NCBI GenBank assembly: GCA_904501965.1
Contig: CAJGCS010000051.1
Span: 1-7,139, forward strand
From: an uncultured Bacilli bacterium
GTDB lineage: Bacteria; Bacillota_I; Bacilli_A; ML615J-28; CAG-313
Length of the DNA stretch: 7,139 bases
Direction of reading: 5' to 3'
This document shows, one piece after another, positions 1-5,996 of the stretch (its first letter is position 1; each line of letters starts with the position of its first letter). Under the pieces are notes generated by a model. That model was given only the letters and a program-made list of their open reading frames with translations, made no database searches and was not told the DNA's origin. Position numbers and translations under genes: made by a program.

Positions 1-1
1 C

Positions 2-2446
2 TTTGAAATGTTAGGAAACTTTTCTATTGGTGATTATTTTAGAGAAGAAGCAATTGAAATGGCATCCGAATTATTATTTGATGAAAAATGGTTTGGATTT
101 GATCATGATAAAATTTATATAACATACTATCCAGATGATAAAACTACATTTAATAAATGGGTTTCATGTGGAGTTAATCCAGAACACTTAATTCCTTTAA
201 CAGATAACTTCTGGGAAATTGGTGAAGGTCCATGTGGTCCTGATACAGAAATCTTCTTCGATAGAGGAGAAAAGTATGATCCAGAAGGCCTTGGAATTAA
301 GATGTTAAAAGAAGATATTGAAAATGATAGATACATTGAAATTTGGAATATCGTTCTTAGTCAATTTAACTCTATGCCTGGTGTTCCTCGTAGTGAATAT
401 AAAGAACTTCCAAGTAAAAACATTGATACAGGAAGTGGATTAGAAAGACTTGCATGTATTTTCCAAGGAACTGAAACTAACTACGAAACTGACCTTTTCT
501 TACCAATGATTAAATACATCGAAAGCATTTGTGAGTATAAATATGAAGGTGCAAATGATGATATTAAAATGGCATTTAGAGTAATTGTAGATCATATCAG
601 AAGTGTAAGTTTTGCAATTGCTGATGGTGCTATGCTTTCAAATGAAGGCCGTGGATATGTATTAAGAAGAATCTTAAGAAGAGCAGTAAGATATGGTAGA
701 AAATTAGGTATTACAAAACCATTCTTATATAAAATTGTTGATGTTGTTGTAAACAATATGAAAGATTTCTACTCTTATTTAGTTGAAAAACAACCAATTA
801 TCGAAAAAATTGTAAAAACTGAAGAAGAAAACTTCTTAAGAACTCTTGAAGCTGGAGAAAAGAAACTTCAAGAAATTATGGCTAAATCAGGTAATTTAGT
901 AATCTCTGGAACAGATGCATTCCTATTATATGATACATTTGGATTCCCAATTGAACTTACTAGTGAAACTGCATCTGATAATGGATTTACTGTTGATTTA
1001 GATGGATTTAATAAAGCATTAGTTGAACAAAAAGAACGCGCACGTAATGCAAGAAGTGGTCAACAATCAATGAATGTTCAAAATGAAGATTTCTTAAACT
1101 TTAAAGAAGAATGTGAATTCATTGGATATGATACTCTAATTAATGAAAATGCCAAAGTTATTGGACTATTCAAAGATGGAAAAAGAACAGAAAATGCTAC
1201 TGGACTTGCATATGTTGTATTTGATAAAACACCTTTTTATGCAGTATCTGGTGGACAAATGGGTGACCATGGAACTATTATTGCAGGTGATAGAACATTT
1301 GAAGTATTTGATACAATCAAACTACCTAACAAACAACATGCAAATGTAATCGATTTAAATGACTATACTTTAAATGTAGGCGATGTAGTTGTTGCTCAAG
1401 TAGATGAAAAAGTTCGTTTCGAAACAGCTTGTAACCACTCTGCAACTCACCTTTTAAATCAAGCTTTACGTGAAGTTTTAGGTAACCATGTAGTTCAACA
1501 AGGTTCTCAAGTTACTCAAGAAAATTTACGTTTTGACTTTAACCATTATCAAAACTTAACAGTAGATGAAATCTTAAAAATTGAACAAATTGTTAACGAA
1601 GAAATTAAAAAGGACCATAAAGTAAATATTATTGAAACATCACTTGAAGAAGCTAAAAAAGCTGGTGCTCAAGCTGAATTTGGAGAAAAATATGGAGAAG
1701 TTGTTAGACTTGTTGATATGGATTTCTCTAAAGAACTTTGTGGTGGTACACACGTAACAAATACTGGTGTGATTGAAAAATTCACACTTGTAAGTATTGA
1801 ATCAAAAGGTTCAGGTATTTTTAGAGCTGAAGGATCTACAAATACAAATGCATATAATGCAATTTGTGACAAAACAGATAACTTTAAAAATGAAATCATT
1901 ACAATTTCTAGTAAAATTAATGAAATTATTGAAAAAGCAGCTAAAGATGGCTTTGATATTAAACAAAGAAATTTAGAGATTCCAGCTCTTACTGGTAGCT
2001 ACTCAGATATCTTAACATATCGTACTGCTTATGAAAATGCAAGAAAAGCTTTAAAAGATGTTGATAAAGAATATGCAGAATTACAAAGAAAGCTTAATGC
2101 TCTTGATTATAAAAATTTCTTAAATAATGTAAAAGTAATTAATGGTATTAATGTTATCGTTGAAAAAGTTGAAAATCAAGACGTTAATGCTGTAAAAGAT
2201 GTAATTGATAACTTATCTAATCAATTTGATAACTGTTTAATATTCTTTGCAATCGTTGCAAACGGACGTATAATTTTTATTTCTAAATCAAAAGGCAATA
2301 AACTACATTCTGGTGAACTTGTAAAAGCAGCTGCTATTACTACTGGTGGTAATGGTGGAGGTCGTCCTGACTTTGCACAAGCAGGTGGTAAAGATGTATC
2401 ACTTGTTGATGTTGCTTTAGAAACTGTTTTAAATAAGGTGAATTAA
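2..2446 (+). CDS. alaS: Alanyl-tRNA synthetase, 5' end cut by the window edge
   Basis: Cytosolic enzyme that charges tRNA-Ala with alanine and hydrolyses mischarged Ser/Gly-tRNA-Ala. The frame is open from base 2, so the Met at 8 is internal: the window begins inside class II motif 2 (FEMLGNFSIGDYF). By comparison with E. coli AlaRS, about 85-90 N-terminal residues are missing. Counting from that Met, motif 3 (TGSGLERLA) is near 141-149, a SGGQMGDHG motif near 414-422, the editing-domain zinc ligands are HSATH (477-481) and CGGTH (578-582), and the C-terminal DHHA1-type C-Ala domain ends with a glycine-rich GGNGGGRPDFAQAGG stretch. All hallmark motifs are intact, so it should be active in both aminoacylation and editing. 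It is the first visible gene of an alaS-ruvX-DUF1292 operon; its stop overlaps the ruvX start by one base. Its promoter, and any T-box leader, lies upstream of the window. Confidence 0.98.
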   Translation, partial: FEMLGNFSIGDYFREEAIEMASELLFDEKWFGFDHDKIYITYYPDDKTTFNKWVSCGVNPEHLIPLTDNFWEIGEGPCGPDTEIFFDRGEKYDPEGLGIKMLKEDIENDRYIEIWNIVLSQFNSMPGVPRSEYKELPSKNIDTGSGLERLACIFQGTETNYETDLFLPMIKYIESICEYKYEGANDDIKMAFRVIVDHIRSVSFAIADGAMLSNEGRGYVLRRILRRAVRYGRKLGITKPFLYKIVDVVVNNMKDFYSYLVEKQPIIEKIVKTEEENFLRTLEAGEKKLQEIMAKSGNLVISGTDAFLLYDTFGFPIELTSETASDNGFTVDLDGFNKALVEQKERARNARSGQQSMNVQNEDFLNFKEECEFIGYDTLINENAKVIGLFKDGKRTENATGLAYVVFDKTPFYAVSGGQMGDHGTIIAGDRTFEVFDTIKLPNKQHANVIDLNDYTLNVGDVVVAQVDEKVRFETACNHSATHLLNQALREVLGNHVVQQGSQVTQENLRFDFNHYQNLTVDEILKIEQIVNEEIKKDHKVNIIETSLEEAKKAGAQAEFGEKYGEVVRLVDMDFSKELCGGTHVTNTGVIEKFTLVSIESKGSGIFRAEGSTNTNAYNAICDKTDNFKNEIITISSKINEIIEKAAKDGFDIKQRNLEIPALTGSYSDILTYRTAYENARKALKDVDKEYAELQRKLNALDYKNFLNNVKVINGINVIVEKVENQDVNAVKDVIDNLSNQFDNCLIFFAIVANGRIIFISKSKGNKLHSGELVKAAAITTGGNGGGRPDFAQAGGKDVSLVDVALETVLNKVN

Positions 2447-2862
2447 TGAGATACATTGGACTTGATTTAGGCAGAAGAACATGTGGAGTTGCAATAAGTG
2501 ATTTGACTGGTACAATAGCAACTGCAGTTGATACTGTTAGATTTAGAGAGAATGATTTGCAAAAATGTTTAGAATGTGTTATAATGCTTATTAGAGAAAA
2601 AAAAGCCGAAAAAATTGTTTTAGGCTATCCTATTAATATGAATGGGACTCTAGGACCTCAATCTGAATATGTACTTGAATTTAAAAAGATGCTAGAAGAT
2701 GCAATTAATCTTGAAGTAATTTTGTATGATGAAAGACTAACAAGTGTTGAAGTTAATAAAATCATGATTTCTGCAGATTTAAGTAGAAATAAACGCAAGA
2801 GTAAGGTTGATACACTAGCTGCAACTTTAATTCTTCAATCATATTTGGATAGTAAAAGATAG
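2446..2862 (+). CDS. ruvX: RuvX/YqgF family Holliday junction resolvase-like nuclease
   Basis: A 138-residue protein of the YqgF/RuvX RNase H-like family, the usual family length. Members are implicated in Holliday junction resolution and, in E. coli, in maturing the 5' end of 16S rRNA. Visible motifs: N-terminal IGLDLG with the acidic residue D7, a VLGYPINMNGT segment (58-67) typical of the family, YDERLTSVE (94-102) with E96, and a C-terminal KVDTLAATLILQSYL with D122. D7, E96 and D122 fit the acidic catalytic set expected of an RNase H fold. The ATG overlaps the alaS stop (TAATG), and an AAGGTG ribosome binding site at 2435-2440 lies inside the end of alaS, so translation is probably coupled. 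In Bacillus subtilis the orthologue yrrK sits between yrzL and yrzB downstream of alaS; here the yrzL/ireB gene is missing from that slot. Confidence 0.95.
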   Translation: MRYIGLDLGRRTCGVAISDLTGTIATAVDTVRFRENDLQKCLECVIMLIREKKAEKIVLGYPINMNGTLGPQSEYVLEFKKMLEDAINLEVILYDERLTSVEVNKIMISADLSRNKRKSKVDTLAATLILQSYLDSKR

Positions 2863-2868
2863 AAAGGA
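2862..2868 (+). promoter_or_regulatory. Ribosome binding site of the DUF1292 gene
   Basis: GAAAGGA lies nine bases before the ATG at 2878 and overlaps the last base of the ruvX stop codon. It supports that start. No promoter fits in the 15-base gap, so the gene is probably transcribed with alaS and ruvX. Confidence 0.7.
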
Positions 2869-2877
2869 AATAATAAC

Positions 2878-3312
2878 ATGGAAAACAAAATCAATCCTAT
2901 TGAAGGACAATTAACAATTATTGATGCAGAAGGAACTGAAAGATTATGTCAAATTCTATTCACTTTAGAATCTGAAGAATTTGGTAAAAAATATGTTGTT
3001 TTCTACCCAATTGAACAATTAGAAGGTGAAGATGATGAACAAGTTCAATTAATGGCTGCTTCATTTACAGAAGGTGAAGATGGTAATGGTGAATTACATG
3101 AAATCGAAACTGATGAAGAATGGGCTTTAATTGAGGATGCAGTAGCAGAATTTGAAGAATCAATGGAAGCTAATGAACATCATCATTGCGGTTGTGGATG
3201 TGAAGGCCATGATTGTGAAGGCGAATGCGACTGTGAAGGTTGTGACGTTGAAGAAGAAGAAGAACATCATCATTGTGGATGCGGTCACTGCCATCATCAC
3301 GAAGAAGAATAA
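2878..3312 (+). CDS. DUF1292 (YrzB-like) protein with acidic Cys/His-rich C-terminal tail
   Basis: A 144-residue protein. Residues about 8-95 match the DUF1292 pattern: a short beta-rich start (QLTIIDAEGTERLCQILFTL), a KKYVVFYP strand, and a DEEWALIEDAVAEF helix. The position after alaS-ruvX is that of B. subtilis yrzB, which supports the assignment. The function of DUF1292 is not known. The oddity is the tail: residues 100-144 hold ten Cys and eleven His among Glu/Asp and Gly, with two EHHHCGCG blocks (100-107 and 129-136) separated by a CEGECDCEGC segment. It looks able to bind soft metal ions such as zinc, copper or nickel; this is inference from composition only. YrzB is, as I recall, about 90 residues, so the tail would be an added module. 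No signal peptide or membrane segment is seen. The protein is very acidic. It is the last gene of the operon, followed at once by a terminator. Confidence 0.85.
   Translation: MENKINPIEGQLTIIDAEGTERLCQILFTLESEEFGKKYVVFYPIEQLEGEDDEQVQLMAASFTEGEDGNGELHEIETDEEWALIEDAVAEFEESMEANEHHHCGCGCEGHDCEGECDCEGCDVEEEEEHHHCGCGHCHHHEEE
3175..3288 (+). repeat. Imperfect coding repeat giving two EHHHCGCG blocks
   Basis: The 14 bases GAACATCATCATTG occur at 3175-3188 and again at 3262-3275, each followed by a diverged Cys/Gly-coding stretch. At protein level the blocks read EHHHCGCGCEGH and EHHHCGCGHCHHH. Synonymous differences after the identical 14 bases suggest an older internal duplication, or convergent expansion of His/Cys codons, in the tail of the DUF1292 protein. 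Confidence 0.6.
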
Positions 3313-3313
3313 T

Positions 3314-3354
3314 AAAAAAAGAGTCATTTAAGCAAAGCTTAAATGACTTTTTTT
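3314..3354. terminator. Bidirectional intrinsic terminator between convergent operons
   Basis: A perfect 12-bp stem (AGTCATTTAAGC at 3322-3333 with GCTTAAATGACT at 3337-3348) closes on an AAA loop. Seven T bases follow on the right (3348-3354) and seven A bases precede it on the left (3314-3320), so it should work for the DUF1292 operon on the plus strand and for the tmcAL-mrp operon on the minus strand. The mrp stop codon (3353-3355) lies partly within the T-tract, so the two operons share their 3' ends. Confidence 0.92.
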
Positions 3355-4357
3355 AGTTGTTCGAATTAAAAATGATAAAGTCTGCAATTTGATCGTATAT
3401 TTGACCATTTGGCTCATCAATCTCGAAAATATCTTGATGTTTTTTAGGTTGAGCAATTGGAAGTTGTGCAATTAATTCAGTTTCTAGTTGTTTTGCAACC
3501 GCAAGACCTCCGCCTTGTCCAAAGATATATTCTTTTTGTCCATTTACTGGATTTGTATAATATGACATATTTTCGATTACACCAAGTAATTCATGGTTTA
3601 GTGATCTACATGCATGTCCTGCTTTTACTGCTACGTGGCTTGCAGAAGGATGCGGTGTTGTTACAAGAATCATTTTTGCTTGTGGAACGATATTTTTAAT
3701 ATCTAAAGTGATGTCACCAGTTCCTGGTGGAAAATCGATAATAACAAATTTTGTATCTGGACGCCATTTAACATCGTAAAAGAAATGATTTAACATACTA
3801 TTTAACATTCCACCTCTCCATATAACTGGTTGAGAAGGGTCAGTAAAGAATTCTGTTGAAATTATTTCCATATTATCTTTAAATAGTGGAATGATTTTTT
3901 GATCTTCTGTAAAGTGTGGATTAGCATGTGGAACTTCTAAGATAGTAGGTAAACTAGCACCATAGATATCAGCATCTATAATACCAACATCATACCCTTT
4001 TTTCATTAAACGATATGCAATATTACCAGCTACGCTACTTTTACCAACGCCACCTTTTCCACTTATAATACCGATAAAGTTAATAGGTTGTTTTGTAATA
4101 CTACCAAATACTTTACTTTCTTCAATTTCAATTTTGATACCTGCATGTCCTTCATCTATCTTAACTAGTTTTGCAATAGCACGTTTAAAAGTTGTTTCTT
4201 CTGGACCACCTATTTTATGCATTGTAACAAGAAGTGTAACAATGTCTTTTTCATCATCATATCCAATATGCTTTAAAGCGTTATTTTCTTTAATTGTTTG
4301 GTTGTTACTTGGATCAATAATTGCTTCAATCTTTGTTTTTAATAAATCTAAATTCAT
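3353..4357 (-). CDS. mrp: Mrp/NBP35 (SalA-type) P-loop ATPase lacking the CxxC motif
   Basis: A 334-residue cytoplasmic ATPase of the Mrp/ApbC/SalA family, near the usual length. An N-terminal MIP18/DUF59-like domain (about 1-80) is followed by the ATPase domain: deviant Walker A GKGGVGKS (100-107) with signature lysine K101, IDADIYG (127-133), VIWRGGML (178-185), switch II DFPPGTGD (208-215) and IENMSYY (261-267). In canonical Mrp, ENMSY is followed by a CPxC pair that binds an Fe-S cluster at the dimer interface; here that position is NPVN (269-272), with no cysteine. As I recall, B. subtilis SalA also lacks this pair and has been described as a regulator, so SalA-like function is as likely as Fe-S carriage. 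The start is supported by the AAAGGA-type site at 4363-4371. It lies one base after the tmcAL stop and is probably translated with it. Confidence 0.92.
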   Translation of the reverse strand: MNLDLLKTKIEAIIDPSNNQTIKENNALKHIGYDDEKDIVTLLVTMHKIGGPEETTFKRAIAKLVKIDEGHAGIKIEIEESKVFGSITKQPINFIGIISGKGGVGKSSVAGNIAYRLMKKGYDVGIIDADIYGASLPTILEVPHANPHFTEDQKIIPLFKDNMEIISTEFFTDPSQPVIWRGGMLNSMLNHFFYDVKWRPDTKFVIIDFPPGTGDITLDIKNIVPQAKMILVTTPHPSASHVAVKAGHACRSLNHELLGVIENMSYYTNPVNGQKEYIFGQGGGLAVAKQLETELIAQLPIAQPKKHQDIFEIDEPNGQIYDQIADFIIFNSNN

Positions 4358-4358
4358 T

Positions 4359-5522
4359 TTATTTCCTTTCTACAAGTATTATTGGAAGTTTAGCTTCATT
4401 TAATACTAGGTTTTTATTATTTGTTAGAATGCTATATAATTTTGTTGATTTAATTTCTAATTCATTAATTTCTTGGATAGTAGAATTTTGTTTTTTTATT
4501 TCTTTTGTTCCTGAAAAAATAAGTGCCTTTTGCTCCTTATTTAATGAATTTAGATATTTAAGACCTAAATTATTTATTCCTAATATTCTTAGATATGGAG
4601 AATACTTTGGAAGAGATTTGATATCTAATACAGTATAAAGAAGTTGTCTATTAATTCGATTAATTGTATATCTTTTATTTTTTAATGAATCTTGTAAAGA
4701 TTCTATGCTATCGAATACACCATTATTTACGATATAGTTATTTATACCTTCGTCGTTTAAAAAAATATTATCATTATTATTTAATAAATATTTATATTTA
4801 ATAATATCAATATATTTTTTTGAAGCTTCTTTATAGTCGATTAAATCATTATAGCTTTCAAGTGGCAATGTATTATTTATCTTTATATCATTAATAATTG
4901 CTTGTCTTATTGCAGTTGCACTTGCAATGTTACTTGAAATAAATTTATCATGATAATTTGAATTAACACGTTTGATTATATGAGGAATAATATTCAATTT
5001 AAAATCTTTAATAGTTTTTAAATATTGTACTCCTAATGTAACATTTGCTTTATTGAATATATTTATTTCTTCATCAGATATGTATTTTTTTAATATTTCT
5101 TTGTAAGAATTTTTTGTACTAATAGAGTAATCTTTATTAACTCCAATGAAATTATTTACATCATCTTGGTTAAGTAGATCAACGAATTTATTTAGTAAAT
5201 TTAAATCTGTTGATTCACAACCAAATGCAATATCGGTAATCCCAATAGCACTTAAATTTAAGATAGAATGTTTAGAAAAATTATTTGCACTGTGAAGTGA
5301 TTGTGCAATAGGTAACTCCAAAACAATATCTACACCATTGTTTAAGAGAATTTTCGTTTTATCAAATTTATTTAAAAGAGATATTTCACCTCTCATTGTA
5401 AATGAAGTTGATGTTATTGCAACAATTAAATCAGGATTAATTTCTTTTTTACATGTATCAATAAAAAGCTTATGTCCATTATGAAATGGATTTGCTTCCA
5501 TAACAATACCTAATATTTTCAT
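4359..5522 (-). CDS. tmcAL: tRNA(Met) cytidine acetate ligase (YlbM family)
   Basis: A 387-residue cytoplasmic enzyme. The family activates acetate with ATP and acetylates the wobble cytidine (C34) of elongator tRNA-Met to ac4C, which keeps AUG decoding accurate. The N-terminal nucleotidyltransferase-like domain carries the HxGH signature in EANPFHNGHK (9-18), a TSTSFTMRGE segment (38-46) where the family usually has a similar xRGE, a VDIVLELPIAQSLHSANNF segment (64-82), a GCES motif (101-104), GVQYLK (164-169) and SATAIR (201-206, the counterpart of the SSTxIR motif of this superfamily). The C-terminal half is AT-rich in sequence and dominated by Asn, Lys, Ile and Leu, with little else recognisable. 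The start has an AAGGTG site at 5528-5533 and an upstream promoter. It is the first gene of the tmcAL-mrp operon. The assignment is by motif, with no key residue seen to be lost. Confidence 0.93.
   Translation of the reverse strand: MKILGIVMEANPFHNGHKLFIDTCKKEINPDLIVAITSTSFTMRGEISLLNKFDKTKILLNNGVDIVLELPIAQSLHSANNFSKHSILNLSAIGITDIAFGCESTDLNLLNKFVDLLNQDDVNNFIGVNKDYSISTKNSYKEILKKYISDEEINIFNKANVTLGVQYLKTIKDFKLNIIPHIIKRVNSNYHDKFISSNIASATAIRQAIINDIKINNTLPLESYNDLIDYKEASKKYIDIIKYKYLLNNNDNIFLNDEGINNYIVNNGVFDSIESLQDSLKNKRYTINRINRQLLYTVLDIKSLPKYSPYLRILGINNLGLKYLNSLNKEQKALIFSGTKEIKKQNSTIQEINELEIKSTKLYSILTNNKNLVLNEAKLPIILVERK
4363..4371 (-). promoter_or_regulatory. Ribosome binding site of mrp inside the end of tmcAL
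   Basis: Read on the minus strand the bases are GAAAGGAAA, five bases before the mrp ATG. They also encode the last residues of TmcAL (ERK), so the mrp initiation signal is embedded in the upstream gene. This fits one two-gene transcript with coupled translation and fixes the mrp start. Confidence 0.75.
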
Positions 5523-5527
5523 ATTAT

Positions 5528-5533
5528 CACCTT
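5528..5533 (-). promoter_or_regulatory. Ribosome binding site of tmcAL
   Basis: Minus-strand AAGGTG, five bases from the ATG at 5520-5522. No better in-frame start lies upstream, so it supports the chosen start. Confidence 0.7.
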
Positions 5534-5540
5534 ATACTAA

Positions 5541-5555
5541 ATGATATTATATCAT
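5541..5555. repeat. Inverted repeat over the tmcAL -10 box
   Basis: ATGATAT, a central T, then ATATCAT: a perfect 7-bp inverted repeat centred on the -10 box of the minus-strand promoter. Its position is what a repressor operator would show, but such A/T palindromes are common by chance in a genome of this composition. Confidence 0.3.
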
Positions 5556-5574
5556 ATTTTTTCACATTTGTCTT
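5546..5574 (-). promoter_or_regulatory. Sigma-70/SigA-type promoter of the tmcAL-mrp operon
   Basis: On the minus strand, a perfect TATAAT -10 box (5546-5551) is preceded, 17 bases away, by AAGACA (5569-5574), a four-of-six match to TTGACA. The -10 lies about 23 bases before the tmcAL ATG, giving a short leader. A 15-base near-perfect palindrome (5541-5555) overlaps the -10 box. Confidence 0.65.
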
Positions 5575-5592
5575 TTATTTGGTCGATAATTT

Positions 5593-5625
5593 TTGACAAA
5601 TTATGCACATTAATTATAGTATAAT
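5593..5625 (+). promoter_or_regulatory. Promoter of the thioredoxin-like gene
   Basis: A perfect TTGACA -35 box (5593-5598) is followed after 16 bases by TATAGT (5615-5620). A perfect TATAAT also lies at 5620-5625 but would need a 21-base spacer, so TATAGT is the better -10. The two boxes are part of a 13-base palindrome ATTATA-G-TATAAT (5613-5625). The promoter lies back to back with that of tmcAL, with 18 bases between the two -35 boxes. Confidence 0.6.
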
Positions 5626-5630
5626 AATTT

Positions 5631-5638
5631 TGAGGTGG
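5631..5638 (+). promoter_or_regulatory. Ribosome binding site of the thioredoxin-like gene
   Basis: TGAGGTGG lies four bases before the ATG at 5643. It gives this small, AT-rich reading frame a proper initiation signal and is the main local reason to regard it as a real gene. Confidence 0.75.
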
Positions 5639-5642
5639 TTTT

Positions 5643-5933
5643 ATGGTAAATATATTAAATAAAGTTAGTTTTAAAAATACAATTATTCTTTCAAAAAGAA
5701 GTAATTGTGATTTGTTTAATTTAATGCTTGGAGAGTTAAATTTGTTAAAAGAAAAATATAAAGAAAAATATGATTATTTGATTTTAGAAGAAAATATATT
5801 CAATAAATTTTTTAACTTAAATAATAAAACTTATCCTAACATTGTAATTATTAAAAATACAAATACTATTATTAATATTACTGGCTTTAGAAAGTTAGAT
5901 TATGTGATAGATGTTTTAGATAAAATAAATTAA
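5643..5933 (+). CDS. Small thioredoxin-fold-like protein with a single cysteine
   Basis: A 96-residue cytoplasmic protein with no signal peptide or membrane segment. I do not recognise a named family, but the layout follows the thioredoxin fold: a first strand NTIILSKRS (12-20), one Cys in SNCDLF at C22 at the start of a long helix (about 23-40), a second strand DYLILEEN (44-51), then KTYPNIVII (62-70) with P65 where thioredoxins have their cis-proline, a hairpin strand TIINITG (75-81) and a final helix (84-95). A usual thioredoxin has CxxC; here the second position is Phe (C22-D-L-F25), so it would be at best a monothiol protein. The residue mix is rich in Asn, Lys, Ile and Leu, as in the C-terminal half of tmcAL. 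It has its own promoter and ribosome binding site. The fold is inferred from a short protein and needs a profile search. Confidence 0.6.
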   Translation: MVNILNKVSFKNTIILSKRSNCDLFNLMLGELNLLKEKYKEKYDYLILEENIFNKFFNLNNKTYPNIVIIKNTNTIINITGFRKLDYVIDVLDKIN

Positions 5934-5940
5934 GTGTAAA

Positions 5941-5968
5941 TAAACAACATCTCAAATTAATATATGAT
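5941..5968 (+). promoter_or_regulatory. Possible weak promoter before the tocopherol cyclase-like gene
   Basis: TAAACA (5941-5946) and TATGAT (5963-5968) are separated by 16 bases, 28 bases before the ATG at 5997. Each is an inexact match, and the 63-base gap is very AT-rich, so this may be chance. No terminator hairpin separates this gene from the thioredoxin-like gene, so read-through from 5593 is equally possible. Confidence 0.35.
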
Positions 5969-5986
5969 AAAATATTACTATATTAT

Positions 5987-5993
5987 GGAGGTG
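5987..5993 (+). promoter_or_regulatory. Ribosome binding site that fixes the tocopherol cyclase-like start
   Basis: GGAGGTG is centred about eight bases before the ATG at 5997, so I choose that codon. The in-frame ATG codons at 5964 and 5985 have no such site, the former would add an unlikely MIKYYYIMEVN leader, and the latter overlaps the Shine-Dalgarno sequence itself. Confidence 0.85.
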
Positions 5994-5996
5994 AAT

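Noticed and set aside
127..336. Minus-strand open frame of 69 codons inside alaS
   Set aside because: It lies opposite strongly conserved alaS sequence, has no recognisable domain, and no convincing start signal; it is a shadow of the real gene.
1669..1899. Minus-strand open frame of 76 codons inside alaS
   Set aside because: It lies opposite the editing-domain CGGTH region of alaS and shows no motif of its own.
3178..3309. His-rich tail as a cloning-vector affinity tag or as an assembly artefact
   Set aside because: The His codons are interleaved with Cys, Gly and Glu codons, in frame, followed directly by a native stop and terminator, and no vector sequence is present.
4134..4638. Two hydrophobic plus-strand open frames that could be taken for small membrane proteins
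   Set aside because: They are antisense to mrp and tmcAL; the Phe/Leu/Ile-rich translation is what Lys/Asn-rich minus-strand codons give when read backwards.
5964..5996. An upstream in-frame ATG that would add 11 residues to the tocopherol cyclase-like protein
   Set aside because: The GGAGGTG ribosome binding site at 5987-5993 points to the ATG at 5997, and the added residues look like non-coding AT-rich sequence.
5934..5996. A terminator or small RNA between the thioredoxin-like and tocopherol cyclase-like genes
   Set aside because: Only a weak A/T pairing (TAATAT with ATATTA) is visible; there is no stable stem and no T-tract.
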